Assembly (NCBI GenBank): GCA_018335655.1
Contig: JAGXRX010000014.1
Coordinates: 174,370 to 216,045 of the forward strand
DNA: 41,676 nt
Origin: Erysipelothrix sp.
Lineage (GTDB): Bacteria; Bacillota_I; Bacilli_A; Erysipelotrichales; Erysipelotrichaceae
Direction: 5' to 3'
This document shows positions 1-6,339 of the stretch, piece by piece. Within the stretch, counting starts at the first letter, position 1. Each line of letters begins with the position of its first letter. A program made the translations under genes and the position numbers. The notes beneath the pieces are model-generated. The model ran no database searches. It saw only the letters and a list, made by a program, of their open reading frames with translations, and had not been told where the DNA came from.

Positions 1-15
1 AGAAACGAGGAATCT

Positions 16-528
16 ATGAGTCATATTAAATCATTTAAGGGGAAGACCCCAGTGATACATCCTACGGCATTCATCCACGAAACTGCAGTCATTGTTGGGG
101 ATGTTGAAATTGGAGAACATGTTAGTGTTTGGCCATATGCAGTAATACGAGGAGATAATAATTTTGTTAAGGTTAAAGCATATTCAAATGTTCAAGATCA
201 TGTAATGATCCACGTAAGTGATGATTGTCCAGCAATCATTGATGAATACGTAACATTAGGACATCGTGCTATCGTTCATGCATGTCACATTAAACATGAT
301 GTCATAGTTGGTATGGGAGCTACAGTTCTTGATGGTGCAGTCATAGGCGAATATAGTCTTGTAGGGGCAAATGCACTTGTAAGTCCAAACAAAACTTTCC
401 CTGAAAAATCAATGATTCTTGGTATGCCAGCGACTAGAACACGTGAACTCAATCAAAAAGATATCGATATAATTCATGAGAATGCTTTACATTATGCAAA
501 AATGAAAGAGTTCTACCGTGAAGATTAA
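16..528 (+). CDS. Gamma-carbonic anhydrase family protein (left-handed beta-helix, YrdA/PaaY-like)
   Basis: The 170-residue protein is built almost wholly of the imperfect hexapeptide repeats of a left-handed beta-helix, with runs such as VIVGDVEIGEHVSVWPYAVI near residues 25-44. Three histidines in the contexts DHVMIHV, GHRAIVHACH and similar fit the metal-binding positions of gamma-carbonic anhydrase-like trimers. Length matches the YrdA/PaaY/CaiE group (about 170-200). Most members are metal-binding proteins of uncertain activity, so reversible CO2 hydration is possible but not assured. An AACGAGG ribosome binding site lies just before the ATG. The stop overlaps the GTG start of the next gene, so the two are probably cotranscribed. 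The operon may begin upstream of the window. Confidence 0.85.
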   Translation: MSHIKSFKGKTPVIHPTAFIHETAVIVGDVEIGEHVSVWPYAVIRGDNNFVKVKAYSNVQDHVMIHVSDDCPAIIDEYVTLGHRAIVHACHIKHDVIVGMGATVLDGAVIGEYSLVGANALVSPNKTFPEKSMILGMPATRTRELNQKDIDIIHENALHYAKMKEFYRED

Positions 529-1165
529 GGCAATATACTTTGATCTAGATGGTACACTTTTAGACACACTTCAAGATATTCATGAAGCCTTAAATTACAC
601 ACTAGAAGAACTTGGTAAATCATTAGTCACTTTTGAGCAAACCCGCTCATTTGTAGGAAATGGTTTAAGAAATGTATTAAGACATGCACTAAGTAGTGAT
701 GATGTTGATTATGCGCTAGAACGCTTTCACCATCACTATTCAACACATCTTGTCGTGAATACAATGCCTTATGAAGGAGTAGTACAACTTCTAGAAGAAC
801 TTAAGAAGATGGACATTAAACTTGGAGTCATTTCGAATAAAACGGATGCTTATGTACATCGATTAGTCGATCATTTCTTCTCAGATACGTTTAATGTGGT
901 CATTGGAGAGCGCACAGATTTAAAGCGAAAACCACATCGAGATATGTTGGATTATGCTTTAAAGGAAACAAATAATGTTATCAATGAAATTATCTTTGTA
1001 GGGGATTCACTTGTGGATGCATCCTTTATTAAAGATCATCAAATTCATGGAGCGCTATTAACATATGGCTTTGATGATGAAGCAAATTTGATTCCAACAA
1101 AGCTTCCATGTTTCAAAGATATAGCATCTTTAAGAAGTTGGATTTTGTCGCATCTCTCAGTTTGA
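518..1165 (+). CDS. HAD-superfamily phosphatase, Gph/PpaX-like
   Basis: This 215-residue protein has all four haloacid dehalogenase motifs: DLDGT at residues 9-13 (nucleophile Asp9 and acid Asp11), VISNKT around residue 107, a Lys in the KRKP segment, and FVGDSLVDA for Mg2+ binding. The helical cap after motif I is typical of phosphoglycolate phosphatase and PpaX. The substrate cannot be told from sequence; pyrophosphate, phosphoglycolate or another small phosphate ester are all possible. The start is GTG at 518, with AAAGAG seven bases upstream, and it overlaps the end of the carbonic anhydrase-like gene by 11 bases. No clear terminator follows it. The next promoter begins about 10-40 bases downstream. 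Confidence 0.85.
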   Translation: MKIKAIYFDLDGTLLDTLQDIHEALNYTLEELGKSLVTFEQTRSFVGNGLRNVLRHALSSDDVDYALERFHHHYSTHLVVNTMPYEGVVQLLEELKKMDIKLGVISNKTDAYVHRLVDHFFSDTFNVVIGERTDLKRKPHRDMLDYALKETNNVINEIIFVGDSLVDASFIKDHQIHGALLTYGFDDEANLIPTKLPCFKDIASLRSWILSHLSV

Positions 1166-1170
1166 ATTTT

Positions 1171-1211
1171 TTGTGAAACCCCTTTCATTTGTAATATAGA
1201 TTCAGTATAAT
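1171..1211 (+). promoter_or_regulatory. Promoter(s) of the leucine dehydrogenase operon
   Basis: A consensus TATAAT sits at 1206-1211, though its -35 region is weak. A second possible promoter, TTGTGA (1171-1176) then 18 bases then TATAGA (1195-1200), overlaps it. From the TATAAT box, transcription would start near 1218, only a few bases before the AACGAGG that precedes the leader peptide. The leader ORF would then be the first translated element of the mRNA. Confidence 0.6.
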
Positions 1212-1233
1212 GTAGATGTAAACGAGGTACTCT

Positions 1234-1275
1234 ATGGAAAATCTTATCTTGATTGGTTTACTAAATAACAAATAA
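1234..1275 (+). CDS. Leu/Ile-rich leader peptide (MENLILIGLLNNK), putative attenuation peptide
   Basis: A 13-codon ORF runs from ATG at 1234 to TAA at 1273-1275 and encodes MENLILIGLLNNK. Six of 13 residues are Leu or Ile, with four Leu codons all different (CTT, TTG, TTA, CTA) and two Ile codons (ATC, ATT). It has a strong ribosome binding site, AACGAGG at 1221-1227, spaced six bases from ATG, the same type as the gene at 16. It ends five bases before a factor-independent terminator and 54 bases before leucine dehydrogenase. Amino acid-rich short leaders in front of terminators are classic attenuation peptides. Here the downstream genes degrade branched-chain amino acids. Translation and regulation are inferred, not shown. 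Confidence 0.65.
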   Translation: MENLILIGLLNNK

Positions 1276-1279
1276 AAAC

Positions 1280-1313
1280 AACCGCTTTTGTGTAGACAAT
1301 TGCGGTTTTTTAT
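1280..1313 (+). terminator. Intrinsic terminator/attenuator before leucine dehydrogenase
   Basis: AACCGC (1280-1285) pairs perfectly with GCGGTT (1302-1307). Inside, after a two-base T/T internal loop, TTGT (1288-1291) pairs with ACAA (1296-1299) around a GTAG loop. A T-rich tract follows (1306-1313). It lies between the leader peptide stop and the ribosome binding site of the dehydrogenase, so it must be read through for operon expression. That placement suggests an attenuator rather than a simple gene-end terminator. Confidence 0.75.
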
Positions 1314-1329
1314 ATAAAGGAGAATTACA

Positions 1330-2409
1330 ATGAATAAATTTGAATACATGGAGAAGTATGGATACGAGCAGATCGTTTACATGTACGATCGCAATTCCGG
1401 TTTAAAAGGAGCGATTTGTATCCATAATACTACACTAGGCCCTGCCTTAGGTGGTACACGCGTTTGGGAATATGAACAAGAAGATGATGCTATCCTAGAT
1501 GTTTTACGTCTTGCGCGAGGTATGACAAAGAAAGCTGCTTGTGCTGGATTAAATCTTGGTGGTGGTAAAGCAGTCATTATTGGTAATTCTAAAAAACTGA
1601 GATCGGATACTGTCCGTCGTGAAGCATTTTGGCGCTCATTTGGACGATATGTAGAATCTCTTGGAGGACGTTACATCACAGCTGAAGATGTGGGAACTAC
1701 TCCTCATGATATGAGCTTAGTTAAAATGGAAACAAACCATGTTGTTGGGCTTCCTTCAACAAGTGGTGATCCTTCTCCTTTTACTGCATATGGTGTTTTC
1801 AAAGGAATTAAAGCAAGTCTAAAAGAAGTATATGGTACAGGTAAACTACAAGGCCGATGTGTTGCTATTCAAGGTGTTGGGGCAGTGGGTGGTCATTTAG
1901 CACGCATGCTACATGATGAAGGTGCAAGTCTTTACATTACTGATATGGATATGGAGCGTTGTGAAGAGATTGCGAAAGAAACAGGAGCAACCATTGTTGA
2001 ACCTTCTAAGATTTATAGCGTTGATTGCGATGTTTTCTCTCCATGTGCTTTAGGTGCTGTCATTAATAATGACACCATTCCTCAGTTCAAATGTAAGATT
2101 ATTGCAGGAGCAGCTAACAATGTATTAAAAGATAGTGATATCCATGGACCAAAAATTCATGAAATGGGGTTTGTTTATGCTCCAGATTATGTTATAAATG
2201 CAGGGGGTCTTATCAATGTCTACCAAGAACTTCTTGGGTATGATAAAGAACAGGCTCTTAAGAAAATTGATGAAATTTATGATCGTGTACGAGAAATCAT
2301 TAGAACTGCTCGAGAAACAAATACACCATCATATTTAGTTGCTGATCGTATGGCGGAGAATCGCATTAATATGATGAGAAATATTAACTCAATTTACGTT
2401 GGAAAATAA
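1330..2409 (+). CDS. bcd: Leucine (branched-chain amino acid) dehydrogenase
   Basis: The enzyme catalyses NAD-dependent oxidative deamination of Leu, Val and Ile to 2-oxo acids in the cytosol. Length (359) matches Bacillus leucine dehydrogenase. The Glu/Leu/Phe/Val dehydrogenase signature is clear: GPALGGTR at 37-44, then two lysines, Lys68 and Lys80 (in NLGGGKAVI). They occupy the same numbered positions as the substrate-binding and catalytic lysines reported for Bacillus leucine dehydrogenase. A Rossmann motif, QGVGAVGGH, follows near residue 175. AAAGGAG precedes the ATG. The gene heads an operon with a 2-oxoacid:ferredoxin oxidoreductase, which would oxidise its products. Phenylalanine or valine dehydrogenase are alternatives, but length and context favour Leu/branched-chain. 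Confidence 0.92.
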   Translation: MNKFEYMEKYGYEQIVYMYDRNSGLKGAICIHNTTLGPALGGTRVWEYEQEDDAILDVLRLARGMTKKAACAGLNLGGGKAVIIGNSKKLRSDTVRREAFWRSFGRYVESLGGRYITAEDVGTTPHDMSLVKMETNHVVGLPSTSGDPSPFTAYGVFKGIKASLKEVYGTGKLQGRCVAIQGVGAVGGHLARMLHDEGASLYITDMDMERCEEIAKETGATIVEPSKIYSVDCDVFSPCALGAVINNDTIPQFKCKIIAGAANNVLKDSDIHGPKIHEMGFVYAPDYVINAGGLINVYQELLGYDKEQALKKIDEIYDRVREIIRTARETNTPSYLVADRMAENRINMMRNINSIYVGK

Positions 2410-2424
2410 AAGGGAGGGATTAAC

Positions 2425-2646
2425 ATGCCCAAAGGCAAAGTTACCTTTGAAGAAGCGTTATGTAAAGGATGTGAGCTATGTGTTCATGCATGTCCAAAGA
2501 AGATATTAAAACTTGATGGACAGCGTGTGAATGCTAATGGCTATAAAGTTGCGATTATTTTTGATCCTGAAGAATGTATTGCGTGTGGTTTATGTGCAAT
2601 GTTTTGTCCAGATACAGTGATTACAGTTGAGAGGTTATCACAATGA
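2425..2646 (+). CDS. vorD: 2-oxoacid:ferredoxin oxidoreductase, delta (ferredoxin) subunit
   Basis: The 73-residue protein carries two 4Fe-4S motifs: Cys13, 16, 19, 23 and Cys51, 54, 57, 61, each ending in Cys-Pro. This is the standard 2[4Fe-4S] electron-transfer subunit of four-subunit 2-oxoacid:ferredoxin oxidoreductases (POR/VOR/KOR). It moves electrons from the thiamine centre to external ferredoxin. A strong GGGAGG lies before the ATG. Its TGA stop overlaps the ATG of the alpha subunit gene, which indicates translational coupling. The Vor assignment comes from the leucine dehydrogenase neighbour; the sequence alone shows only the ferredoxin fold. Confidence 0.85.
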   Translation: MPKGKVTFEEALCKGCELCVHACPKKILKLDGQRVNANGYKVAIIFDPEECIACGLCAMFCPDTVITVERLSQ

Positions 2647-3728
2647 GTAAAATTGAATTTTTAAAAGGAAATGAAGCGATTGCGAAAGCTGCATTAAACT
2701 ATGGGCTTGAAGCATTCTTTGGTTATCCAATTACCCCTCAAAATGAACTCATTGAGACAATGTCGAATATCATGCCAGCGAATGGTCGTGTTTTTGTGCA
2801 AGCAGAAAGCGAAATTGCAGCAATCAACATGGTTTATGGAGCAGCAGGAGCAGGTGCTCGTGTCATGACTTCATCTTCCTCAGTAGGAATTGCTCTCAAA
2901 CAAGAAGGGATATCATATTGTGCGGGAGCTGAGCTTCCATGTGTCATCGTTTCTGTATCACGAAGTGGTCCAGGACTTGGTGGAATATTACCTGCTCAAA
3001 GTGATTATCATCAATCTGTTTATGGTGGTGGTAATGGTGATTATCGTGTTATTGTATTATCCCCAGCGAGTGTTCAAGAAGCAGTTGATGATGTTGGTAA
3101 AGCATTTCAATTAGCTGAGAAATATCGCAATCCAGCAATGGTACTATTAGATGGTGCTATTGCACAAATGATGGCGAGTGTCACACTTCCTACGCAACCT
3201 CTTCCTTATCCTGATAATAAATCTTGGTCTGCAACAGGGGATGCTAAAGAGCGTGGATCACGCAATGTTATTAATTCCTTATATCTTGATCCTGCAAAGC
3301 TCTACGCACATAACCTAAAACTTCAAGAAAAATATCGTGAAATTGCTAAAAATGAAGCTTGGTGTATTGATCATCAACCTGACAGTCATGATGGTGCAAT
3401 TATCGCTTATGGAACAAGTGCAAAGATTGCTCTTGGAGCAGTTCAAAGACTTAAAGACGAACATGGTTTAAACATTAAATGTATTCAATTAAGAACTTTA
3501 TGGCCTTTTCCTAAACAAGCACTAAAAGAAGCAACCGCAGGCATGAAGTTTGTATTAGTGGCAGAAATGTCAATGGGACAACTCTTTCAAGATGTTTTAG
3601 CATTTACTCGCACTGATACAGTCATTGGCTATGTTGGTAAAGCGGGTGGAGAAATCATAACTAGTGATGATATTGTTTTAGGATATCTTGCACAAATGGG
3701 AGGTGAGCAAATTGAGCACAGTATTTAA
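2643..3728 (+). CDS. vorA: 2-oxoacid:ferredoxin oxidoreductase, alpha subunit
   Basis: The 361-residue protein shows features of the pyrimidine-binding/alpha subunit: the N-terminal FLKGNEAIAKAAL segment, the FGYPITPQNELIE segment near residues 26-38, and a middle region with SRSGPGLGG. It binds the thiamine diphosphate pyrimidine side and contributes to 2-oxoacid and CoA binding. With the beta, gamma and delta subunits it converts a 2-oxo acid plus CoA to acyl-CoA, CO2 and reduced ferredoxin. The ATG overlaps the upstream TGA. GAGG at 2631-2634 serves as the ribosome binding site. 2-oxoglutarate or pyruvate enzymes share this fold; the leucine dehydrogenase in the same operon favours branched-chain 2-oxo acids. 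Confidence 0.86.
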   Translation: MSKIEFLKGNEAIAKAALNYGLEAFFGYPITPQNELIETMSNIMPANGRVFVQAESEIAAINMVYGAAGAGARVMTSSSSVGIALKQEGISYCAGAELPCVIVSVSRSGPGLGGILPAQSDYHQSVYGGGNGDYRVIVLSPASVQEAVDDVGKAFQLAEKYRNPAMVLLDGAIAQMMASVTLPTQPLPYPDNKSWSATGDAKERGSRNVINSLYLDPAKLYAHNLKLQEKYREIAKNEAWCIDHQPDSHDGAIIAYGTSAKIALGAVQRLKDEHGLNIKCIQLRTLWPFPKQALKEATAGMKFVLVAEMSMGQLFQDVLAFTRTDTVIGYVGKAGGEIITSDDIVLGYLAQMGGEQIEHSI

Positions 3729-4461
3729 AAAGACTGGTGGATTAACGGATACACCATTCTCATATTGTCCTGGATGTACTCATGGTATTATTCATCGCCT
3801 TGTTGCGGAAGTTCTTGAAGAACTAGGAATTCTAGATCGTAGCATTACAATTGCCTCAGTAGGATGTTCAGTATTTGCGTATGACTACTTTAATACAGAT
3901 GCTTTACAAGCACCTCATGGTCGTGCCCCTGCGGTAGCAACAGGAGTTAAACGTATACATCCTGAAAAGATAGTATTTACTTATCAAGGGGATGGAGATT
4001 TAGCTTCCATTGGTGCTGCTGAGATTATTCATGCGGCAAATCGTAATGAAAATATTACTGTTATATTTGTTAATAACGCAATTTATGGTATGACAGGGGG
4101 CCAAATGGCACCAACAACGCTATATAACCAAGTAACAACCACAACTCCTCATGGACGTGACATCATTAGTGGTGCTCCACTCAAGATGAGTGAAATGATA
4201 GCTACAATGGAACATATTGCCTATGTTGAGCGTTGTATGACTGCTGATGCACCAAGTATTATGAAGACTAAGAAAGCAATAAGAAAAGCCTTTGAGTGTC
4301 AAATGAATAATGAAGGATTTTCAATGATTGAGATATTATCCTCATGTAATATTGGGTGGAAGTTATCACCAGTGGAATCATTATCCTACATTAAAAATAC
4401 AATGACACAAACCTTTCCTTTAGGGGTATTTAGGGAGCGCAAACATGAAGCCAACAATTAA
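3712..4461 (+). CDS. vorB: 2-oxoacid:ferredoxin oxidoreductase, beta (TPP-binding) subunit
   Basis: The thiamine diphosphate-binding subunit has a CPGCTHG motif (Cys19, Cys22), VGCSVFAYDYF at 50-60, the Mg/TPP motif GDGDLASIG at 93-101 with following Asn121-Asn122, and IYGMTGGQ. I place the start at TTG 3712, not upstream, because an almost perfect anti-16S match, GGGAGGTGAG (3698-3707), sits five bases before it. This gives 249 residues and an overlap with the alpha subunit stop. The 3' end overlaps the gamma subunit start by 17 bases. Tight overlaps suggest translational coupling across the whole complex. Gene letters follow a common scheme and vary between databases. Confidence 0.88.
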   Translation: MSTVFKKTGGLTDTPFSYCPGCTHGIIHRLVAEVLEELGILDRSITIASVGCSVFAYDYFNTDALQAPHGRAPAVATGVKRIHPEKIVFTYQGDGDLASIGAAEIIHAANRNENITVIFVNNAIYGMTGGQMAPTTLYNQVTTTTPHGRDIISGAPLKMSEMIATMEHIAYVERCMTADAPSIMKTKKAIRKAFECQMNNEGFSMIEILSSCNIGWKLSPVESLSYIKNTMTQTFPLGVFRERKHEANN

Positions 4462-4966
4462 ACTAATCTGTGCAGGATTTGGTGGTCAAGGGGTACTCTC
4501 AGTAGGTCAACTCATAGGTATGTGTGGCATTGAATTAGGTTACGATGTTAGTTGGATGCCTTCATATGGTCCAGAAATGCGTGGTGGAACTGCAAACTGT
4601 CATGTTGTATTATCAAATATTGGACAATCACCATTTATTGGCAAAGATATGACACATGCTTTACTTATGAATGATGCAGCATTTAATAAATTCAAATCAT
4701 TTATCAAAGATGACACCTCAATTGTTATACATACAGGTTTAATTCACCAAGATTATCCAGGATGTGACTTTTCAACATTAGCTCATGAACATGGTGTAGA
4801 CAAAAGCATGAACATGATTGCATTTGGAATGCTTGTAAGAAGTTTAGGTTGGGATGAACATTTAGGGTATAAAGTCATGAAAAGTAAATTTAAAGGACTT
4901 TCAGAGTCACTTCATACAGATAATGAAAAAGCATTTAAGTTAGGATTCACATACGAAAGTGTGTGA
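4445..4966 (+). CDS. vorC: 2-oxoacid:ferredoxin oxidoreductase, gamma subunit
   Basis: The 173-residue protein has the gamma-domain signature GFGGQGVLSVGQ near residues 9-20 and SYGPEMRGGTANC near 40-52, both typical of the gamma chain of POR/VOR/KOR complexes. It is the last gene of the operon, and all four chains are now present, so the complex should be complete. AGGGAG precedes the ATG. The last codons form the 5' half of a strong terminator. Its role is structural and CoA-related; it has no cofactor motif of its own. Confidence 0.86.
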   Translation: MKPTIKLICAGFGGQGVLSVGQLIGMCGIELGYDVSWMPSYGPEMRGGTANCHVVLSNIGQSPFIGKDMTHALLMNDAAFNKFKSFIKDDTSIVIHTGLIHQDYPGCDFSTLAHEHGVDKSMNMIAFGMLVRSLGWDEHLGYKVMKSKFKGLSESLHTDNEKAFKLGFTYESV

Positions 4967-4978
4967 ATCTTTTCTTTG
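4944..4978 (+). terminator. Intrinsic terminator of the bcd-vor operon, overlapping the last codons
   Basis: GATTCACATAC (4944-4954) pairs with GTGTGTGAATC (4959-4969) over 11 positions with one G-U pair, closed by a GAAA tetraloop and followed by TTTTCTTT. The TGA stop (4964-4966) lies in the 3' arm, so the last codons of the gamma subunit double as a terminator. Confidence 0.88.
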
Positions 4979-4992
4979 TGACATAATTTATA

Positions 4993-4998
4993 TATAAT
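4993..4998 (+). promoter_or_regulatory. -10 box of the sortase gene, predicting a leaderless mRNA
   Basis: TATAAT at 4993-4998 ends six bases before the ATG at 5005. A start about seven bases after the box coincides with the ATG itself. No ribosome binding site lies between. The -35 region is weak and falls in the upstream terminator T-tract. Confidence 0.55.
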
Positions 4999-5004
4999 GA
5001 AACC

Positions 5005-5847
5005 ATGAACAACGAAGAAAAAGAATCTCAACAAGCGAGCGAGAGCAAACTTGTCACTAAACCTAAAAAGAAATTAAGTTTAAATACCATCATTCGCTCC
5101 TTTGGTATTCTTTTAATTATGGTTGCGGTTGGACTTTATGGGTATGAGTATTACTTAACATATATAAATCAACAAGATCTAAACAAAGTCGTAGAACTTA
5201 TGGATGTTCGTGATGAGATAAGAGATCGACTTATTGAAGAAAATCCTGACTTAGACTTTGAAGAGATTGAACGCTTATCACTTGCGGAACTTCATCAGCA
5301 ATTTGCCTCCATTAATAGTGACTATGTCGGATGGATTGTCGTCAATGGAACAAAAATTAATTATCCATTTGTCTTAGGTAATGATAATACGTATTATCTT
5401 AATCGCAATTTCCAAAAGCGATCATTAAAACATGGTGCGATATTCATGGATTATCGTAATCAAGCAGATTTTTCTGATCGTCATATTGTCTTATATGGTC
5501 ATGCGATGCGTGATCAATCAATGTTTGGTTCGATTGATTTATATAAGAACCGCTCATTCTACAATAATCATTCCCTCATAGAAATACGTCTGAAAGATGA
5601 GATAAGAACATATAAGATTTTCTCAGCATATCAGGTAGACGCTACGATTACACGATTAAACATCCCTGCGAATAATCGAAGTTTAAGCAATTTATTCGAC
5701 TTATTTACGTCACGAGCTATATATGATACCAATACAGATCTTACAAATAAAGATCATATCCTCACACTTGTATCATGTACAGATGATGTTGAAAATGGAC
5801 GTATCATTGTTCACGCAGTGCTTCAATCAATTAGTACAAATCCTTAA
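5005..5847 (+). CDS. srtB: Class B sortase
   Basis: This transpeptidase attaches surface proteins to the cell wall by cleaving a C-terminal sorting signal. The 280-residue chain has a charged cytoplasmic N-terminus, one membrane anchor at about residues 30-50 and an extracellular sortase domain from about 90. Catalytic residues are visible: His166 in LYGHAM, Cys258 in LVSCT and Arg266 in GRIIVHA. The NRNFQKRSLKHGAIFMDYRN segment near 133-152 is typical of class B. No protein with an LPXTG- or NPQTN-like C-terminal signal is encoded in the window, so its substrates lie elsewhere. Its promoter sits directly before the ATG and no ribosome binding site is visible, so the mRNA may be leaderless. 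Confidence 0.9.
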   Translation: MNNEEKESQQASESKLVTKPKKKLSLNTIIRSFGILLIMVAVGLYGYEYYLTYINQQDLNKVVELMDVRDEIRDRLIEENPDLDFEEIERLSLAELHQQFASINSDYVGWIVVNGTKINYPFVLGNDNTYYLNRNFQKRSLKHGAIFMDYRNQADFSDRHIVLYGHAMRDQSMFGSIDLYKNRSFYNNHSLIEIRLKDEIRTYKIFSAYQVDATITRLNIPANNRSLSNLFDLFTSRAIYDTNTDLTNKDHILTLVSCTDDVENGRIIVHAVLQSISTNP

Positions 5848-5854
5848 AAAATAT

Positions 5855-5886
5855 AACACCACTTCAAAATCATGAAATGGTGTTTT
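5855..5886. terminator. Bidirectional terminator between sortase and MazG-like genes
   Basis: AACACCACTTCA (5855-5866) pairs with TGAAATGGTGTT (5873-5884) apart from one C/A mismatch. T-rich sequence follows on the plus strand, and an A-run at about 5846-5850 gives a U-tract on the minus strand. It separates two convergent genes. Confidence 0.8.
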
Positions 5887-5910
5887 AATTGTTCAGTTTG
5901 ACAATGAAAT

Positions 5911-6252
5911 TTACTTTAAATGAGTATATTTAATGTTCTTGCCTTTCGCAAGTTCAACGGGATATTTTAAGCGATTACGAATCATCTTGCGCTCAAGTGC
6001 CGCTAAAAGATCAACATCATAAAGTGAAGCAAATCTTAAAACAAAGAATAAACTATCAACGATTTCATCCTCAATTGTTTCTCGTTGTTCTTTAAACATT
6101 TCCATAATCTGCTCGTCACTTTGAAAACGAAATAGTGCTAACAACTCATTGGCTTCTGTAGATAGGCCGATTGCAAGTTCCTTAGGTGAATGGTATTGAT
6201 CCCAATCTCTTTCACTGCAAAATTCATCAATAATCTTCATAAGTTTTTCCAT
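5911..6252 (-). CDS. MazG-like nucleotide pyrophosphohydrolase (dCTPase/RS21-C6 type)
   Basis: The 113-residue all-alpha protein has the MazG metal-binding pattern: Glu33 and Glu36 in STEANELL, then Glu63 and Asp66 in EDEIVDSLFF. The tail, NRLKYPVELAKGKNIKYT, closely follows that of the DCTPP1/RS21-C6 subfamily, which hydrolyses dCTP and modified dNTPs to the monophosphate and pyrophosphate. A house-cleaning role on non-canonical dNTPs is the usual view. GGAGAAC lies before the ATG. It is a single-gene unit convergent with sortase and divergent from the CoA-disulfide reductase gene. Confidence 0.85.
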   Translation of the reverse strand: MEKLMKIIDEFCSERDWDQYHSPKELAIGLSTEANELLALFRFQSDEQIMEMFKEQRETIEDEIVDSLFFVLRFASLYDVDLLAALERKMIRNRLKYPVELAKGKNIKYTHLK

Positions 6253-6292
6253 AGGTGTTCTCCTATGAGTATTCTGTCATAGTCGCATGGTA

Positions 6293-6322
6293 CTGTCAAT
6301 TTATCATTAACTTACGTATAAT
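6293..6322 (+). promoter_or_regulatory. Promoter of the CoA-disulfide reductase gene
   Basis: CTGTCA (6293-6298, four of six -35 positions) is separated by 18 bases from a consensus TATAAT (6317-6322). The transcript would have a short leader holding GAGGTAA before the ATG at 6340. A small inverted repeat, CTATGA (6263-6268) and TCATAG (6277-6282), lies upstream, between the divergent genes. Confidence 0.7.
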
Positions 6323-6339
6323 GAAGTTGAGGTAAACCC

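Noticed and set aside
1166-1329. T-box or other riboswitch upstream of leucine dehydrogenase
   Set aside because: The leader is only about 110 bases and lacks a T-box sequence and specifier stem. A translated leader peptide plus terminator explains it better.
6263-6282. CTATGA-N8-TCATAG inverted repeat between mazG-like and CoA-disulfide reductase genes
   Set aside because: Short, single copy and without a neighbouring regulator gene; too weak to call an operator.
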